A DNA stretch of 64,000 nt. It comes from Crateriforma spongiae. Its GTDB lineage: Bacteria > Planctomycetota > Planctomycetia > Pirellulales > Pirellulaceae. The notes beneath the pieces were generated by a model. That model did not search any database. It saw nothing but the letters and a program-made list of their open reading frames with translations, and had not been told where the DNA came from. Shown one piece after another: positions 34,634 to 43,383 of this stretch (positions are counted from its first letter, which is position 1; each line of letters opens with the position of its first letter). Made by a program: the position numbers and the translations under genes. The stretch covers positions 124,001-188,000 of the forward strand of contig NZ_JAAXMS010000004.1 of the NCBI RefSeq assembly GCF_012290005.1. Direction: 5' to 3'.

Positions 34634-36487
34634 ATGCGCATCGCGCCACGATTCTTGCTGGCCCTTGTTTTCTGTTTCTCGCTGTCCTGTGGTGTTCCCC
34701 GTGGCGTCGCGCCCGTCGTCCGGGCACAGAACGGCAGTTTTCTGGATGAGTTGTTCCGGTCGATTGCCGCGGCCAAGGCCCAGCGTGAAGCGGAGGAACG
34801 TCGCCAAGCCGAACAGCAACGCCAGCAACAGCAACCGCGGCCGTCGTCTCCGACACCCAGTCGCGACCAGCGTCCGGGTGGCCGGTCGGTCGATCTGCCG
34901 TCGTCGTTTTTTCCTCCGGGACCCGATGGCAGGCCCGCCAACCCCAACACGCAACGTATCTCCCCCACCCGCCCCGACGGATCGCCTGCACCGGGGCCGA
35001 ATCAGACCAGCGGTCGAAATTCCCCGCTCCAGCCGATGCAGCCGCGACGCGGCGGACGGAACAGCATCAGCGTGAAATCGCAGGAGGCGGCCCAGTTCGT
35101 GCGACAGTTGGTCGATTTTGCATCGTCGGCGGACCAGATGGCCCATGCGATGCGTGATGAGTCACGACGCATTCCCGCGTTGCGACCCAAGTTGGGCGAA
35201 GCGTATCGCTTGGCCGCCGACAGCCGGACGCTGATCGAACGTTGCGACGGGCTGGCATCCTTGGACCAGATTCATGACCCCTATTGTGAGATTGACGCTC
35301 GGTGGCGAACGCTTTCGTTTGAATTGCGTTCGATCAACGGATTGCCCGATTCGGTGCGCCAGCCACTGCGTCGCTGTGACGGGGCGTGTTCGGCGATGGC
35401 CAAGATGCACCATGTCCAACCGCAATTTGATCGTGTGGCCTTGCGTGAGGTGCTGATCACCGCGTCGGCGCATTTGTTGTCGTTGGAAGACGATTTACGT
35501 TTGGCGGTCGTATCACCACAGCGTGCCGCGGGCCTGACCAGCGAATGTCGCAAGCTGCGCCAGATCGTGATTCGCGAAAGCGGCGAACTGGACCGGGCCT
35601 CCTACGACCAGGCGGTCACGGAGTTCAATGAATTCAGCATGCGGTATCGTGATTTCGCCGCCCGGTGTTCGACGATCGACAACCCGCACGTCCAAGCCCG
35701 GCTGGACCGAATTGCCCAGTGCGGCACCGACACCTATGCACTGTTGTGGATGACGCCGCCCGCTCCGGCGGTCGACATCGAACACTTGGCCCAGCATTTG
35801 AACCGTGGCGCCGACCAGCTGTTGGGGCAATTGAACTTCGGCAGCCTGTTCCATCTGCCCAAAGAAACGCAGTTGCAAATCTTTGATCTGGGGCGATCGC
35901 TGTCGGCCAGTTGTGACCACTTGGTCCAAGAAGCCGGCTCCGGTGCATCTCGTAGTGACTTGGTCGAATGTGTGAGCGAAATCCAACGCAGCTGGGATCC
36001 CTTGCAGCGTCATTTGGCGTCGGTCCAGACCATTCCTCCGGCGCTGGTCGATGCCGTCGGTCGCGACTTGGTCCAGATTTGTGCGGCGTTGGGGATCGAC
36101 GATCGTCCCCAAGCGATCGACATGCGTGAATTGGTGGAACTGGCCGCCGCACTGGAAGGCAGCAGCGAATACCTGCGCGCCGACGTCGACCGTTACGAAC
36201 GTTACATGCAACCCGGGGCGTATCGCGTGATGATGGATCGATCGTCGGATCGTCTGTACGACCAGTCCAAACGATTGCACGCCGAGCTGAGCCGGGGGGA
36301 AGATTTGCAGCGATTGCAGTCGACCACCGACCGCATGCTGGAAGCCTGGGATGAACTGTCCGCGGGGATGCAGGACCTGGATCGACACGGTCTGTCGCCC
36401 AGCCGTGCGGACCGTTTGCGTCGTTCGCACCAGGAACTGTTGCCGATCGTCGCGCGTTTGGCCGCGGCGCTGTCTAGTCGACAGTGA
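34634..36487 (+). CDS. Exported helical hypothetical protein
   Basis: 617 aa. Signal peptide (PRFLLALVFCFSLSCGVPRG, possible lipobox SLSC), then a Gln/Arg-rich stretch (AEERRQAEQQRQQQQ) and a Pro-rich linker to about residue 145. The remainder is almost all alpha-helical with repeated heptad-like units (SADQMAHAMRDESRRIPAL, AASAHLLSLEDDLRLAV-type blocks). No enzyme motif is visible. The frame is open 120 bp further up, but ATG 34634 begins the signal. It lies 227 bp after the kinase; an imperfect inverted repeat at 34420-34433/34476-34489 may end that transcript. Confidence 0.65.
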   Translation: MRIAPRFLLALVFCFSLSCGVPRGVAPVVRAQNGSFLDELFRSIAAAKAQREAEERRQAEQQRQQQQPRPSSPTPSRDQRPGGRSVDLPSSFFPPGPDGRPANPNTQRISPTRPDGSPAPGPNQTSGRNSPLQPMQPRRGGRNSISVKSQEAAQFVRQLVDFASSADQMAHAMRDESRRIPALRPKLGEAYRLAADSRTLIERCDGLASLDQIHDPYCEIDARWRTLSFELRSINGLPDSVRQPLRRCDGACSAMAKMHHVQPQFDRVALREVLITASAHLLSLEDDLRLAVVSPQRAAGLTSECRKLRQIVIRESGELDRASYDQAVTEFNEFSMRYRDFAARCSTIDNPHVQARLDRIAQCGTDTYALLWMTPPAPAVDIEHLAQHLNRGADQLLGQLNFGSLFHLPKETQLQIFDLGRSLSASCDHLVQEAGSGASRSDLVECVSEIQRSWDPLQRHLASVQTIPPALVDAVGRDLVQICAALGIDDRPQAIDMRELVELAAALEGSSEYLRADVDRYERYMQPGAYRVMMDRSSDRLYDQSKRLHAELSRGEDLQRLQSTTDRMLEAWDELSAGMQDLDRHGLSPSRADRLRRSHQELLPIVARLAAALSSRQ

Positions 36488-36555
36488 CCCCGACTTGCGG
36501 CTAAAAACGCGGGCAGATCGATTCGCATTCCCACCCTTTTGCCCGCGCCAGCCCC

Positions 36556-37263
36556 ATGATCCGTTCGGTCACCTGCCCCAAGTGCGGAAAGACTTCCAAC
36601 GTGCCTGAACACATCGCCAGCGTGCGGTGTTCCAAATGTGGCAAGGTCTGGAACCCAGGCGAGGATGCCGCCGCGGCCGAACCCAAGGTCGATTTGGCCG
36701 CCAAAATGGCGGGCTATGAAAACGAAGGCGGCGGGAAATCAAAGAAGAAACGCAAGAAGTCGAAATCCTCCGGCGGCAGCAACAAAGTTGCCGCGATCGT
36801 CGCCAGTGTCATCTTCGTGGTCGCGTTGGCCGGCGTAGGAATCTATCTGTGGCTGCAGCGGGATCCTGCGCCCCAGGTGGCCGCCGTGCAGGACGAACCG
36901 GAAGAAGAACCCGCCGATGACGACGATGTGGTCTGGGTCGCGCCGGACTACCGTGAAGTCAACATGCCCGAGGCGGACCGGAAGCGGATCTATATGGACA
37001 TGCGATCGACGGCCATCACCAGCATCGAAAAACCATTGTTGCTCATCGGACCGGCTCGTGTGGCAATGGAAAAGACGCTGCAAGATGTCTATGACCGGGA
37101 AATCCGAACCCAAGCGGCGTTGCACGACGTGCCCGAAGACGACATCCGCCAAATCATCAACGAAGGTGATGCCAAGCGATGGGATACTCGTCCACGGTCC
37201 AACGCCAAACGCAACGGCAAGCGGCTGTACCCGAAATCCTGGAGCGAAGGCTGGAAACCGTAA
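36556..37263 (+). CDS. Zinc-ribbon single-pass membrane protein
   Basis: 235 aa. The N-terminus is an MJ0042-type zinc finger (CPKCGKTSNVPEHI ... CSKCGKVWNPGE). A Lys-rich segment (KSKKKRKKSKSSGG) precedes one membrane helix at about 77-99 (AAIVASVIFVVALAGVGIYL). An acidic linker (EEEPADDDDVVWV) leads to a C-terminal domain with PEADRKRIYMDMRSTAITSI. The finger is cytoplasmic, the C-terminal domain outside. The role is unknown; such proteins are common in planctomycetes and deltaproteobacteria. Confidence 0.78.
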   Translation: MIRSVTCPKCGKTSNVPEHIASVRCSKCGKVWNPGEDAAAAEPKVDLAAKMAGYENEGGGKSKKKRKKSKSSGGSNKVAAIVASVIFVVALAGVGIYLWLQRDPAPQVAAVQDEPEEEPADDDDVVWVAPDYREVNMPEADRKRIYMDMRSTAITSIEKPLLLIGPARVAMEKTLQDVYDREIRTQAALHDVPEDDIRQIINEGDAKRWDTRPRSNAKRNGKRLYPKSWSEGWKP

Positions 37264-37372
37264 CGCGGTTTGCCAAGGTTGACGCTTGCGTCACGAATCA
37301 TCGAACACGACCGTCGGGTCAAGTGACGATCCGGCTGATGAACGGCCCGCGATAGGAAAGACGAAACCAGCG

Positions 37373-37924
37373 ATGAGCGACGAGAAGGTCCTGTGGAGAG
37401 CCGAGTTTAATCCCAAGGTGAAGTCCTACTGGCTGCTCAGCGGGACCATCGTGATGTTGTGCACGATCATCCTAATTCCGCTGATCCCCGTGTGGTTTGT
37501 GCTGGGGATGTTGGTCACCGATCGCTACTTGAAAAGCTGTTCCTGTGAATTGACCGACAGGTCGCTGAAGGTCGGCAAGGGGATTCTGGTCCGTACCGAA
37601 AAGACCGTGCCGCTGGATCGCATCACCGATCTGGGATTGGTTCAGGGGCCGATCATGCGGATGCTGGACATCGAAGCGCTTAGCGTGGAAACCGCCGGCC
37701 AGTCATCGCAAGGGTCGCTGGTGCAGTTGACCGGGATCAAGAACGGTCGTGCCTTTCGCGACGCGGTGCTGGAACAGCGTGACCGAGTGTCGATCCAAGA
37801 ATCCGCACCCGTCCAGACATCGGATGCCGGCATCGATGCATCGGCCAGCCAAACGCTGGTCGAAATTCGTGACATCCTGCGACGGATGGAATCTCGGCTG
37901 GAACAGTCACAAATCGACGCGTGA
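37373..37924 (+). CDS. PH-domain (bPH2/YdbS-like) membrane protein
   Basis: 183 aa. Two close membrane helices (SGTIVMLCTIILIPLIPVWF ...) are followed by a bacterial PH domain: CSCELTDRSLKVGKGILVRT and EKTVPLDRITDLGLVQGPIM, LDIEALSVETAGQ, QLTGIKNGRAFRDAVLEQRD. A short helical end (LVEIRDILRRMESRLEQSQ) may oligomerise. ATG 37373 has AGGAAAG about 10 bp upstream. It lies 109 bp after the zinc-ribbon gene and may share its transcript. Confidence 0.83.
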   Translation: MSDEKVLWRAEFNPKVKSYWLLSGTIVMLCTIILIPLIPVWFVLGMLVTDRYLKSCSCELTDRSLKVGKGILVRTEKTVPLDRITDLGLVQGPIMRMLDIEALSVETAGQSSQGSLVQLTGIKNGRAFRDAVLEQRDRVSIQESAPVQTSDAGIDASASQTLVEIRDILRRMESRLEQSQIDA

Positions 37925-37953
37925 AAGAAGTCGTCGGCGTCGTCAAAGAATAC

Positions 37954-37981
37954 CGGCGTCGCTGAATAACAGCGGACGCCG
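37954..37981. terminator. Hairpin between convergent genes
   Basis: CGGCGTCGCTG, loop AATAA, CAGCGGACGCCG: 11-12 bp with one bulged base. There is no clear T-run, so it is a possible terminator only. Confidence 0.45.
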
Positions 37982-38000
37982 ACAGAAAGTGAAGCTGTGA

Positions 38001-39098
38001 TCAGGCAGCGCGGCGGTCTTGAGCCGCACGTCGACTGGCCATTTGGATCGATTCCCGAACCAATGCGTGCGGTCCGCGTTCGGTGGTGGTCGCGTCGCTG
38101 TACCAGCTTCGTTGCTGGATCGATTGCAGAACTTTATCGGCCACTGCCACCGCACGGGCACCGGCGGCACCATCGACGGCGGGTGCACTGCCGCTGCGGA
38201 TGCTGATCACAAAATCGTGAAGTTCATCCAGGATGGCGTTTCGCGGTTCCAGTTCCATGGTCTCGCACCGGAGCTTGGTTTGGAACAGTTCGCCGCTGTA
38301 TCGCAGCGGGTTGTCGGTTTCGGCGTTCAAGTCGAAGGTGCGATCGACCACGCTGTCGGCCGGCCGAACCACCGAAACGGATGGCTTTCCAAAATCAATG
38401 TCGGCAAACCCGTTTGCCCCAAAGATCTGCATCGACCGTGCGGGGGTCGGGCTGATCCGCGACGCCTTTAGATTGGCGACCATGCCGCACGCGAATTCGA
38501 TCCGCGTTTCAGCGACGTCTTCGTGATCGCTGATGACCGAAAGCCCGCTGGACGAAACCGACGTGACCGGCGCATCGGTCATTGAAAGCACCAGATCCAG
38601 ATCGTGGATCATCAAGTCCATCACGACGCCGACATCCAGGCAACGGCCGGGAAAGCTGGACGCACGGACCGCTTCGACGTACTTCACGTCGCGTGCCAGG
38701 TCACCCAGGGAGGTGAAGGCGGGGTTGAATCGTTCGACGTGACCGACTTGCAGGGTCAACCGTCGTGCGGCGGCCAGCATGGCCAGACGCTGGGCATCGC
38801 TGCTGTCGGAAGCCAGCGGTTTTTCGACCAGCAAGTGTTTTCCGGCCTTCAGCAGCGACTTGGCGATGTCGCAGTGCAAATCGGTCGGGGCGGCGATCAC
38901 GGCCGCGTCGATCTGGTCGACGATTTCCGAGGGATCGGCACAGGTGCGTACGCCGAGCGATTCGGCGGCAACCTGGCGTGCCGATTCGAACGGGTCGCAC
39001 ACCGCGACCAGTTCCGCGTCGTCGACTTGGCCCAGCAATTTGGCGTGGATCCGTCCCAGGTGACCGGCACCGACGACAGCGATACGTAACTTGTTCAT
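38001..39098 (-). CDS. Gfo/Idh/MocA oxidoreductase linked to lpxA (GnnA-like?)
   Basis: 365 aa NAD(P)-dependent sugar oxidoreductase. The N-terminal Rossmann fold has AVVGAGHLGRIHAKLL, AAVIAAPTDLHCDIAKSLL and GKHLLVEKPLASDSSDAQRL (the EKP motif). A C-terminal GFO domain with GVVMDLMIHDLDLVLSM supplies the catalytic-type His/Asp. Its ATG overlaps the lpxA stop by 4 bp. In bacteria that make 2,3-diamino lipid A, a member of this family (GnnA, UDP-GlcNAc 3-dehydrogenase) is encoded next to lpxA, so that role is proposed. The partner aminotransferase GnnB is not in the window. Confidence 0.8.
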   Translation of the reverse strand: MNKLRIAVVGAGHLGRIHAKLLGQVDDAELVAVCDPFESARQVAAESLGVRTCADPSEIVDQIDAAVIAAPTDLHCDIAKSLLKAGKHLLVEKPLASDSSDAQRLAMLAAARRLTLQVGHVERFNPAFTSLGDLARDVKYVEAVRASSFPGRCLDVGVVMDLMIHDLDLVLSMTDAPVTSVSSSGLSVISDHEDVAETRIEFACGMVANLKASRISPTPARSMQIFGANGFADIDFGKPSVSVVRPADSVVDRTFDLNAETDNPLRYSGELFQTKLRCETMELEPRNAILDELHDFVISIRSGSAPAVDGAAGARAVAVADKVLQSIQQRSWYSDATTTERGPHALVRESIQMASRRAAQDRRAA

Positions 39099-39901
39099 GC
39101 GGCTTTCCTTCGGTCGCGGCCACGTCCATGACGTCCGCCACCGGTGTGTTCCAGATGATCAAACAGGTGCCTCAGCACGGGCCGAATCGGACCGATGCTA
39201 AGAAGTTCATCGCGGGCCGCATCAACTCCGACGCGGGCGCGGTAAAGCAATCGAAAAGCTTGGTTCAAGACGTTGATGTCGTCTTGAGGGTAATCGTTGC
39301 GTTTCAGACCGACGACGTTGACGCAACGCGGACGTGCGTTGGCGCCTTCGACGATCATGTACGGAGGCACATCGTGCAGCACCGTGCTCATCGCTCCGAT
39401 GAAGCTAAGCTGTCCCACCGAAACAAAGTGGTGGATGCCCACGCCGCCGGCGATCGTCACATCGTTGCCGATGTGCACGTGGCCACCGATCATGCAATTG
39501 TTGGCCGCGACAATGCGATCACCCAATTTGCAATCATGGGCGATGTGCGATTGGGTCATGAAGTAATTGCTGTCACCGACGCGAGTGACGCCGTCTTCCT
39601 TTTCACTGGCGCGATTGACCGTGCACAGTTCGCGGAAGGTGTTCCCGTCGCCGATTTCCACGCGGGTGTTGGTGCCGCGATAGCTTTTATCCTGCGGATG
39701 GGTCCCGATCACGCATCCGGCAAAGATGTGATTGTCACGACCGATGCTGGTGTGACCCTTGATCGTCACATGATCTTCGATCACCGTGCCTTCACCGATT
39801 TTGACATCGGGACCGACGACACAGAAGTGTCCGATTCGAACGTTCGGGCCCAGTTCGGCTCTTGGGTCCACCGCGGCGGTTTTTTCTATCTGGGCACCCA
39901 T
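39095..39901 (-). CDS. lpxA: Acyl-ACP:UDP-N-acetylglucosamine O-acyltransferase
   Basis: 268 aa, trimeric left-handed beta helix that starts lipid A synthesis in the cytoplasm. Hexapeptide repeats begin at once (TAAVDPRAELGPNVRIG). The catalytic His lies in TQSHIAHDCKLGDR, and AANNCMIGGHVHIGNDVTIA and PYMIVEGANARPRCVNVVGL are family signatures. The C-terminal helical domain follows. ATG 39901 has CGGAGACGAC just upstream; the longer frame to 40006 adds non-family residues. Order on the minus strand: skp-like, lpxC, lpxA, oxidoreductase. Confidence 0.92.
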   Translation of the reverse strand: MGAQIEKTAAVDPRAELGPNVRIGHFCVVGPDVKIGEGTVIEDHVTIKGHTSIGRDNHIFAGCVIGTHPQDKSYRGTNTRVEIGDGNTFRELCTVNRASEKEDGVTRVGDSNYFMTQSHIAHDCKLGDRIVAANNCMIGGHVHIGNDVTIAGGVGIHHFVSVGQLSFIGAMSTVLHDVPPYMIVEGANARPRCVNVVGLKRNDYPQDDINVLNQAFRLLYRARVGVDAARDELLSIGPIRPVLRHLFDHLEHTGGGRHGRGRDRRKAA

Positions 39902-40014
39902 GTCGTCTCCGGGCGTCGGTTGGGTTGTGTTGAATTTGTCATGAAGTAGGCGATCAGCGTGCGTCCGAGCAAGTTCAGTTTTCACAAACCTTGCCGCGTC
40001 GCTCAAAAAAGGGG

Positions 40015-40938
40015 TCAGGCCACTTTTCGTCGTGTCTGTTCGCCGGCTCGTTGTTGGGTCAGCATTTCGCTCAGTCGCTTGGCCAGCATTCCGTTCAGGA
40101 TGTGGCCGCCACGGTGTGAAATGAATCGACCGATCAGGTCACAAGGCACCAAAGCCAAGTCGCCGATCATGTCCAGTGTTTTGTGCCGGCTGCATTCGTT
40201 GCGATAACGCAGCGGATTGTCGATCGGTCCGTCGTCGTCGAACACCAACAAATCATGGTGGGTGACGTGGCTGGCGACGCCCGATGCGTGCAGCGCATCG
40301 GCTTGTTCTTTGGTGACGAACGTGCGTGCCGGTGCGACCTGTCGTACGAATCGATGGGGCGTCATTTCGATCCCGAAATTGCCCGCGGGAACCGGCGAGT
40401 CATCGCCATAGTTCAACTGGTATTCGAAATAGGTTTCGCCGGAGATCGAAGGTGTGGCTTCGATCCAACCATCGTTGTGCCTCAGACGCAGCGGCTGGTG
40501 AATCACCAATTGCATGCGTGTGTCGGCTTGGATCACCAGACCGGCGGATTGCAGGGCTTCGACAAAGGCCAGGCTGCTGCCATCGAGGCCGGGCATTTCT
40601 TCGCCGTCGATTTCGACCACACAGTTGTCGATTTCAAGACCGGCCAGAGCGGCCATCAGATGTTCCACCATGGCGAACGAAGCATCGCCGTCACGCAACA
40701 GCGTTCGAAAGCTGATCGCGTCGCTGCGGTCGGTGGTCGCCAGCAACGAAGGCTGGTCGGGCAGATCGCTGCGGACCAACCGCACGCCGGTGTTGACCGG
40801 TGCGGGGCTGATCGTCAGGTGGACGTCTTGTCCGGACCAATAACCACGACCGCGGACAGAGCACGGGCTGGCGATGGTGTGTTGGTTCCGCCCGGTCGGT
40901 TTGCCCGACGCGGTGGTTGGTGTGCGTGAACCGTCCAT
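40015..40938 (-). CDS. lpxC: UDP-3-O-acyl-N-acetylglucosamine deacetylase
   Basis: 307 aa zinc deacetylase, the committed lipid A step. Zinc and catalytic residues are seen in MVEHLMAALAGLEIDN (His), ECSRHKTLDMIGDLAL (His, Asp) and FISHRGGHILNGML (catalytic His). EIDGEEMPGLDGSSLAFVEA is the usual domain I turn. A ~25-residue polar N-terminal extension precedes the domain. ATG 40938 has a perfect AAGGAGG 7 bp upstream, which decides the start against the longer frame. It is not fused to FabZ. The gap to lpxA is 113 bp. Confidence 0.92.
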   Translation of the reverse strand: MDGSRTPTTASGKPTGRNQHTIASPCSVRGRGYWSGQDVHLTISPAPVNTGVRLVRSDLPDQPSLLATTDRSDAISFRTLLRDGDASFAMVEHLMAALAGLEIDNCVVEIDGEEMPGLDGSSLAFVEALQSAGLVIQADTRMQLVIHQPLRLRHNDGWIEATPSISGETYFEYQLNYGDDSPVPAGNFGIEMTPHRFVRQVAPARTFVTKEQADALHASGVASHVTHHDLLVFDDDGPIDNPLRYRNECSRHKTLDMIGDLALVPCDLIGRFISHRGGHILNGMLAKRLSEMLTQQRAGEQTRRKVA

Positions 40939-41057
40939 GCCCGGCCTCCTTGCCGGCAGGTGTTCAGAATCAAACGATCGGTTTGACACACGCGCGGTCC
41001 GGTCCATCGCTGGCCCGAACCGCAGGTGATGTCAGTTCATCGCTGGTGTCGACGGGA

Positions 41058-41663
41058 TCAGCGGGCGGATGTGCCGGCGTTACCCTGGGCGATGCGTTGG
41101 CTCAAGATCTTCATGATCGCGGCGGTCATGTCCATCGACGAATCGTGATAGACGATGTTCTTCATGACGCCACGGACGACCGAGTCGCCTTTGGCCTTGT
41201 CCATGTCTTCGCTGTTGTAGCGCAGCACCAGGTTGATCTTGTTGTACTTGGCAACGTCCGCAACGGCGGCAGCAATTTGCTGGTAGTTGTCAAAGTAGAT
41301 TTTGGCTTCGGCGTCGGCCAGTTCCTTGCGGGTACGGGCCATTTCCAAACGCAGCTTCGATTCCATCGAGGCGACTTTTTCTTCTTGCTGCGTATAAGCC
41401 GGGGTGCCGGGGCTGAAGGTCTTCAGCTTTTCGACTTCCTTTTGCAGTTCTTCACGTTTTGCTTTGAACTGTTCGTCGTAGCTTTTCAGCTTTGATTCGA
41501 CGGCAGCCACTTGAGCCTTGATGGCTTCGTGTTCTTTGAAGATCTTGGCCACATCGACGACTGCGATGCGGTGGCCGGAGTCCTGAGCCGATGCGACGGT
41601 GGTCACCGAAGCCAGGGCTGCCGTGAGGGTCAAGACGATGGCCAGTTTGACGATTGATCGCAC
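41058..41663 (-). CDS. skp: OmpH/Skp-family periplasmic chaperone
   Basis: 201 aa. The start is GTG 41663 with AAGGAG close upstream. A signal peptide (LAIVLTLTAALASVTTVASA) is followed by the OmpH fold: RIAVVDVAKIFKEHEAIKAQ, a long coiled coil (about 50-125, SKLKSYDEQFKAKREELQKE) and ADVAKYNKINLVLRYN. It should hold unfolded outer-membrane proteins in the periplasm. In many bacteria skp lies upstream of lpx genes, as here. The bamA gene usually found before it is absent; the upstream region is non-coding. Confidence 0.87.
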   Translation of the reverse strand: MRSIVKLAIVLTLTAALASVTTVASAQDSGHRIAVVDVAKIFKEHEAIKAQVAAVESKLKSYDEQFKAKREELQKEVEKLKTFSPGTPAYTQQEEKVASMESKLRLEMARTRKELADAEAKIYFDNYQQIAAAVADVAKYNKINLVLRYNSEDMDKAKGDSVVRGVMKNIVYHDSSMDMTAAIMKILSQRIAQGNAGTSAR

Positions 41664-42160
41664 GTCCGCTCTCCTTGCGTAATGTTTGCGAGAATGTGGG
41701 TTCACCAGCGATGGTTGTCGCCGCGGCCGCGAGCCGATCGATTTCAGTCCATCCTAAATCGATCATTGCCCACGACGTTGCCGCGTCGCTTTCGACCGTC
41801 GCTTTGGTCCTGATGGGCGACGGCTAAATGAACTTCGGCGGATTGTGTCAATCGCCCGATTCCAGGGCAAGATCGATTGGCCGCGGAAATCGCGGGGTTG
41901 ATGGTTTTTTTTGACGATTCGGCGGGCCCGAAATCTGGATGAATTGCCCACTTCATGGCGTTGATCGGCCGACATCCCTCCGATTGGCAAGCTTTACCGC
42001 CTAGACTGACTTTCCCTTTTGTTCCGCATCCGACGGTCGTTCGGCTTGTTGCGGTCGTTCCGCATGTCGGGATCGTTCGGCATGTGGCGGTCATTCCAGA
42101 TGTTTCGCCCGGCGGGGTCGGATCATAGTCCTGGTTCCGGTGGTGCCGATCTTAAGGGAC
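41664..42160. other. Divergent intergenic region with promoter(s), no gene supported
   Basis: 497 bp. It holds a T8 stretch near 41905 and the 18-bp tandem repeat at 42036-42107. The frames through it encode only the repeat-derived hexapeptides and have no domain. Confidence 0.4.
42036..42107. repeat. Imperfect 18-bp tandem repeat, four units
   Basis: Units GGTCGTTCGGCTTGTTGC, GGTCGTTCCGCATGTCGG, GATCGTTCGGCATGTGGC and GGTCATTCCAGATGTTTC follow one another without gaps. They lie about 55 bp before the lipoprotein start at 42161 and about 370 bp before the skp start on the other strand. They could be operator-like sites or neutral expansion. Confidence 0.65.
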
Positions 42161-42640
42161 ATGACGAAAACGCCTGTCCTGACGATTCGACGCCGTGGGA
42201 TCCTTTGCCGGATCACCGATGGCGTATGCATCGCGGTCGGCTTGCTGGTGATCACCGGTTGCGGCAGCCTGACCGGCGGCCGACAAGCCGATTCGATCCC
42301 TCCGGTGAATTCCGCCGAAACGGCACCGACGGTTTGCGAAACGCAGCAATCGTTGATCCAAACAACGGCCGGACAGTGCAAGGCGATGCCGGCGACGGTT
42401 TCACAGGCGACGTTTCACGACGCGGACCCCTACAGCCCGGCCCGACGCCAGATCATCGGGCGACTTTGTACCAGCGATCTCGACGCGGACGCGAGCGATG
42501 AGCAACACTTGGTCGGGAACGATTCGGGCAGGATCGACGACGCAGGCGAAACGCCGGCGACCGGCACCGTCCGCCCGCAGGCCGATTTCCAGCCGATTCG
42601 ACTGAAACCGGCCATGGCCGACAGCCCTTTCGGCCCATGA
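42161..42640 (+). CDS. Small putative lipoprotein
   Basis: 159 aa. ATG 42161 has AAGGGAC directly upstream. The signal GVCIAVGLLVITGC is a clear lipobox. The mature part is polar, with two further Cys and a DPYSPARRQIIGRL helix, then a disordered tail. No known family. It is followed at 42804 by the receiver-domain gene on the same strand. Confidence 0.6.
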   Translation: MTKTPVLTIRRRGILCRITDGVCIAVGLLVITGCGSLTGGRQADSIPPVNSAETAPTVCETQQSLIQTTAGQCKAMPATVSQATFHDADPYSPARRQIIGRLCTSDLDADASDEQHLVGNDSGRIDDAGETPATGTVRPQADFQPIRLKPAMADSPFGP

Positions 42641-42803
42641 ATCCTGTCGACCCGTTAATCCTTTCCAACCGCGGACCCGACACGGTTCGTCGGTTGCCCC
42701 CATTCAGGATGATGATTCAGACGTCCGGATGGATTCGCAGACGCCGATCGTTCCCGCCAGCCCCTGTTTTTGCGTTCAGTAAACCCCGCCGAGTCTTCGT
42801 CCC

Positions 42804-43283
42804 ATGCGCCGCACCCCCATTTCCGCGCAAGCCGACCGAACCGAATCGCGTTCCGCATCGATCACCGTGATCGACCCCAGCCCACTGTCTCTGTTGGCGT
42901 TGGCGGGGGTTTTAGATGCCGAAGGCTGGAAATGCGTGTGCGGCCGCAACAACGACATGGCGGTTGCGGCGCTGGACATGGGGCCGCAAGACCTGTTCGT
43001 CTTTGACGTCGGCGATGACGCCGCGGCGGTGTTGGACACGTTGGCCGCGATCCGAAGCCGCGAAGAGTACGAGAAGGTCCCCGCGGTTCTGTTGGCCGAA
43101 TCTCAATGGGCGGGGCTGGAAAAGCAGATCGAATCGCTGCCGGTCACCCGCTGTTTGTTCAAGCCGATCGATCCGCCTTCGTTGGTGGCGGTGGTCCAGC
43201 AATTGTTGTGGATGCCGGGTCTGGTCGAAGCCCATCGTCGTCGCGGTTCTCGCCCATCGCGTCCGGGCTGGGTGAACCTGTAA
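42804..43283 (+). CDS. Stand-alone receiver-domain protein (divergent)
   Basis: 159 aa. A receiver fold is suggested by SITVIDPSPLSLLALAGVLD (first strand, normally with DD; here one Asp), DLFVFDVGDDAAAVLDTLAA (the FDVG Asp at the phosphorylation position), KVPAVLLAES (fourth strand) and CLFKPIDPPSLVAVV (the KP motif). No output domain. The loss of part of the acidic pocket leaves its phosphorylation uncertain. It lies about 100 bp before the ABC transporter genes. Confidence 0.72.
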   Translation: MRRTPISAQADRTESRSASITVIDPSPLSLLALAGVLDAEGWKCVCGRNNDMAVAALDMGPQDLFVFDVGDDAAAVLDTLAAIRSREEYEKVPAVLLAESQWAGLEKQIESLPVTRCLFKPIDPPSLVAVVQQLLWMPGLVEAHRRRGSRPSRPGWVNL

Positions 43284-43383
43284 ACTTTGGCGTCGTTCGA
43301 CGCCGAAGCGCGAACGGATTGTCACTTGGCTGCATAGCATCATGTGGCTGTTGTGATCCCCCGTTTGCGAAAAAGGCTTCGCA

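Noticed and set aside
42019-42501. Frame with repeating hexapeptides (RSFGLL, RSFRMS and so on)
   Set aside because: The peptides come from the 18-bp tandem repeat, and the frame overlaps a better lipoprotein gene in another register.
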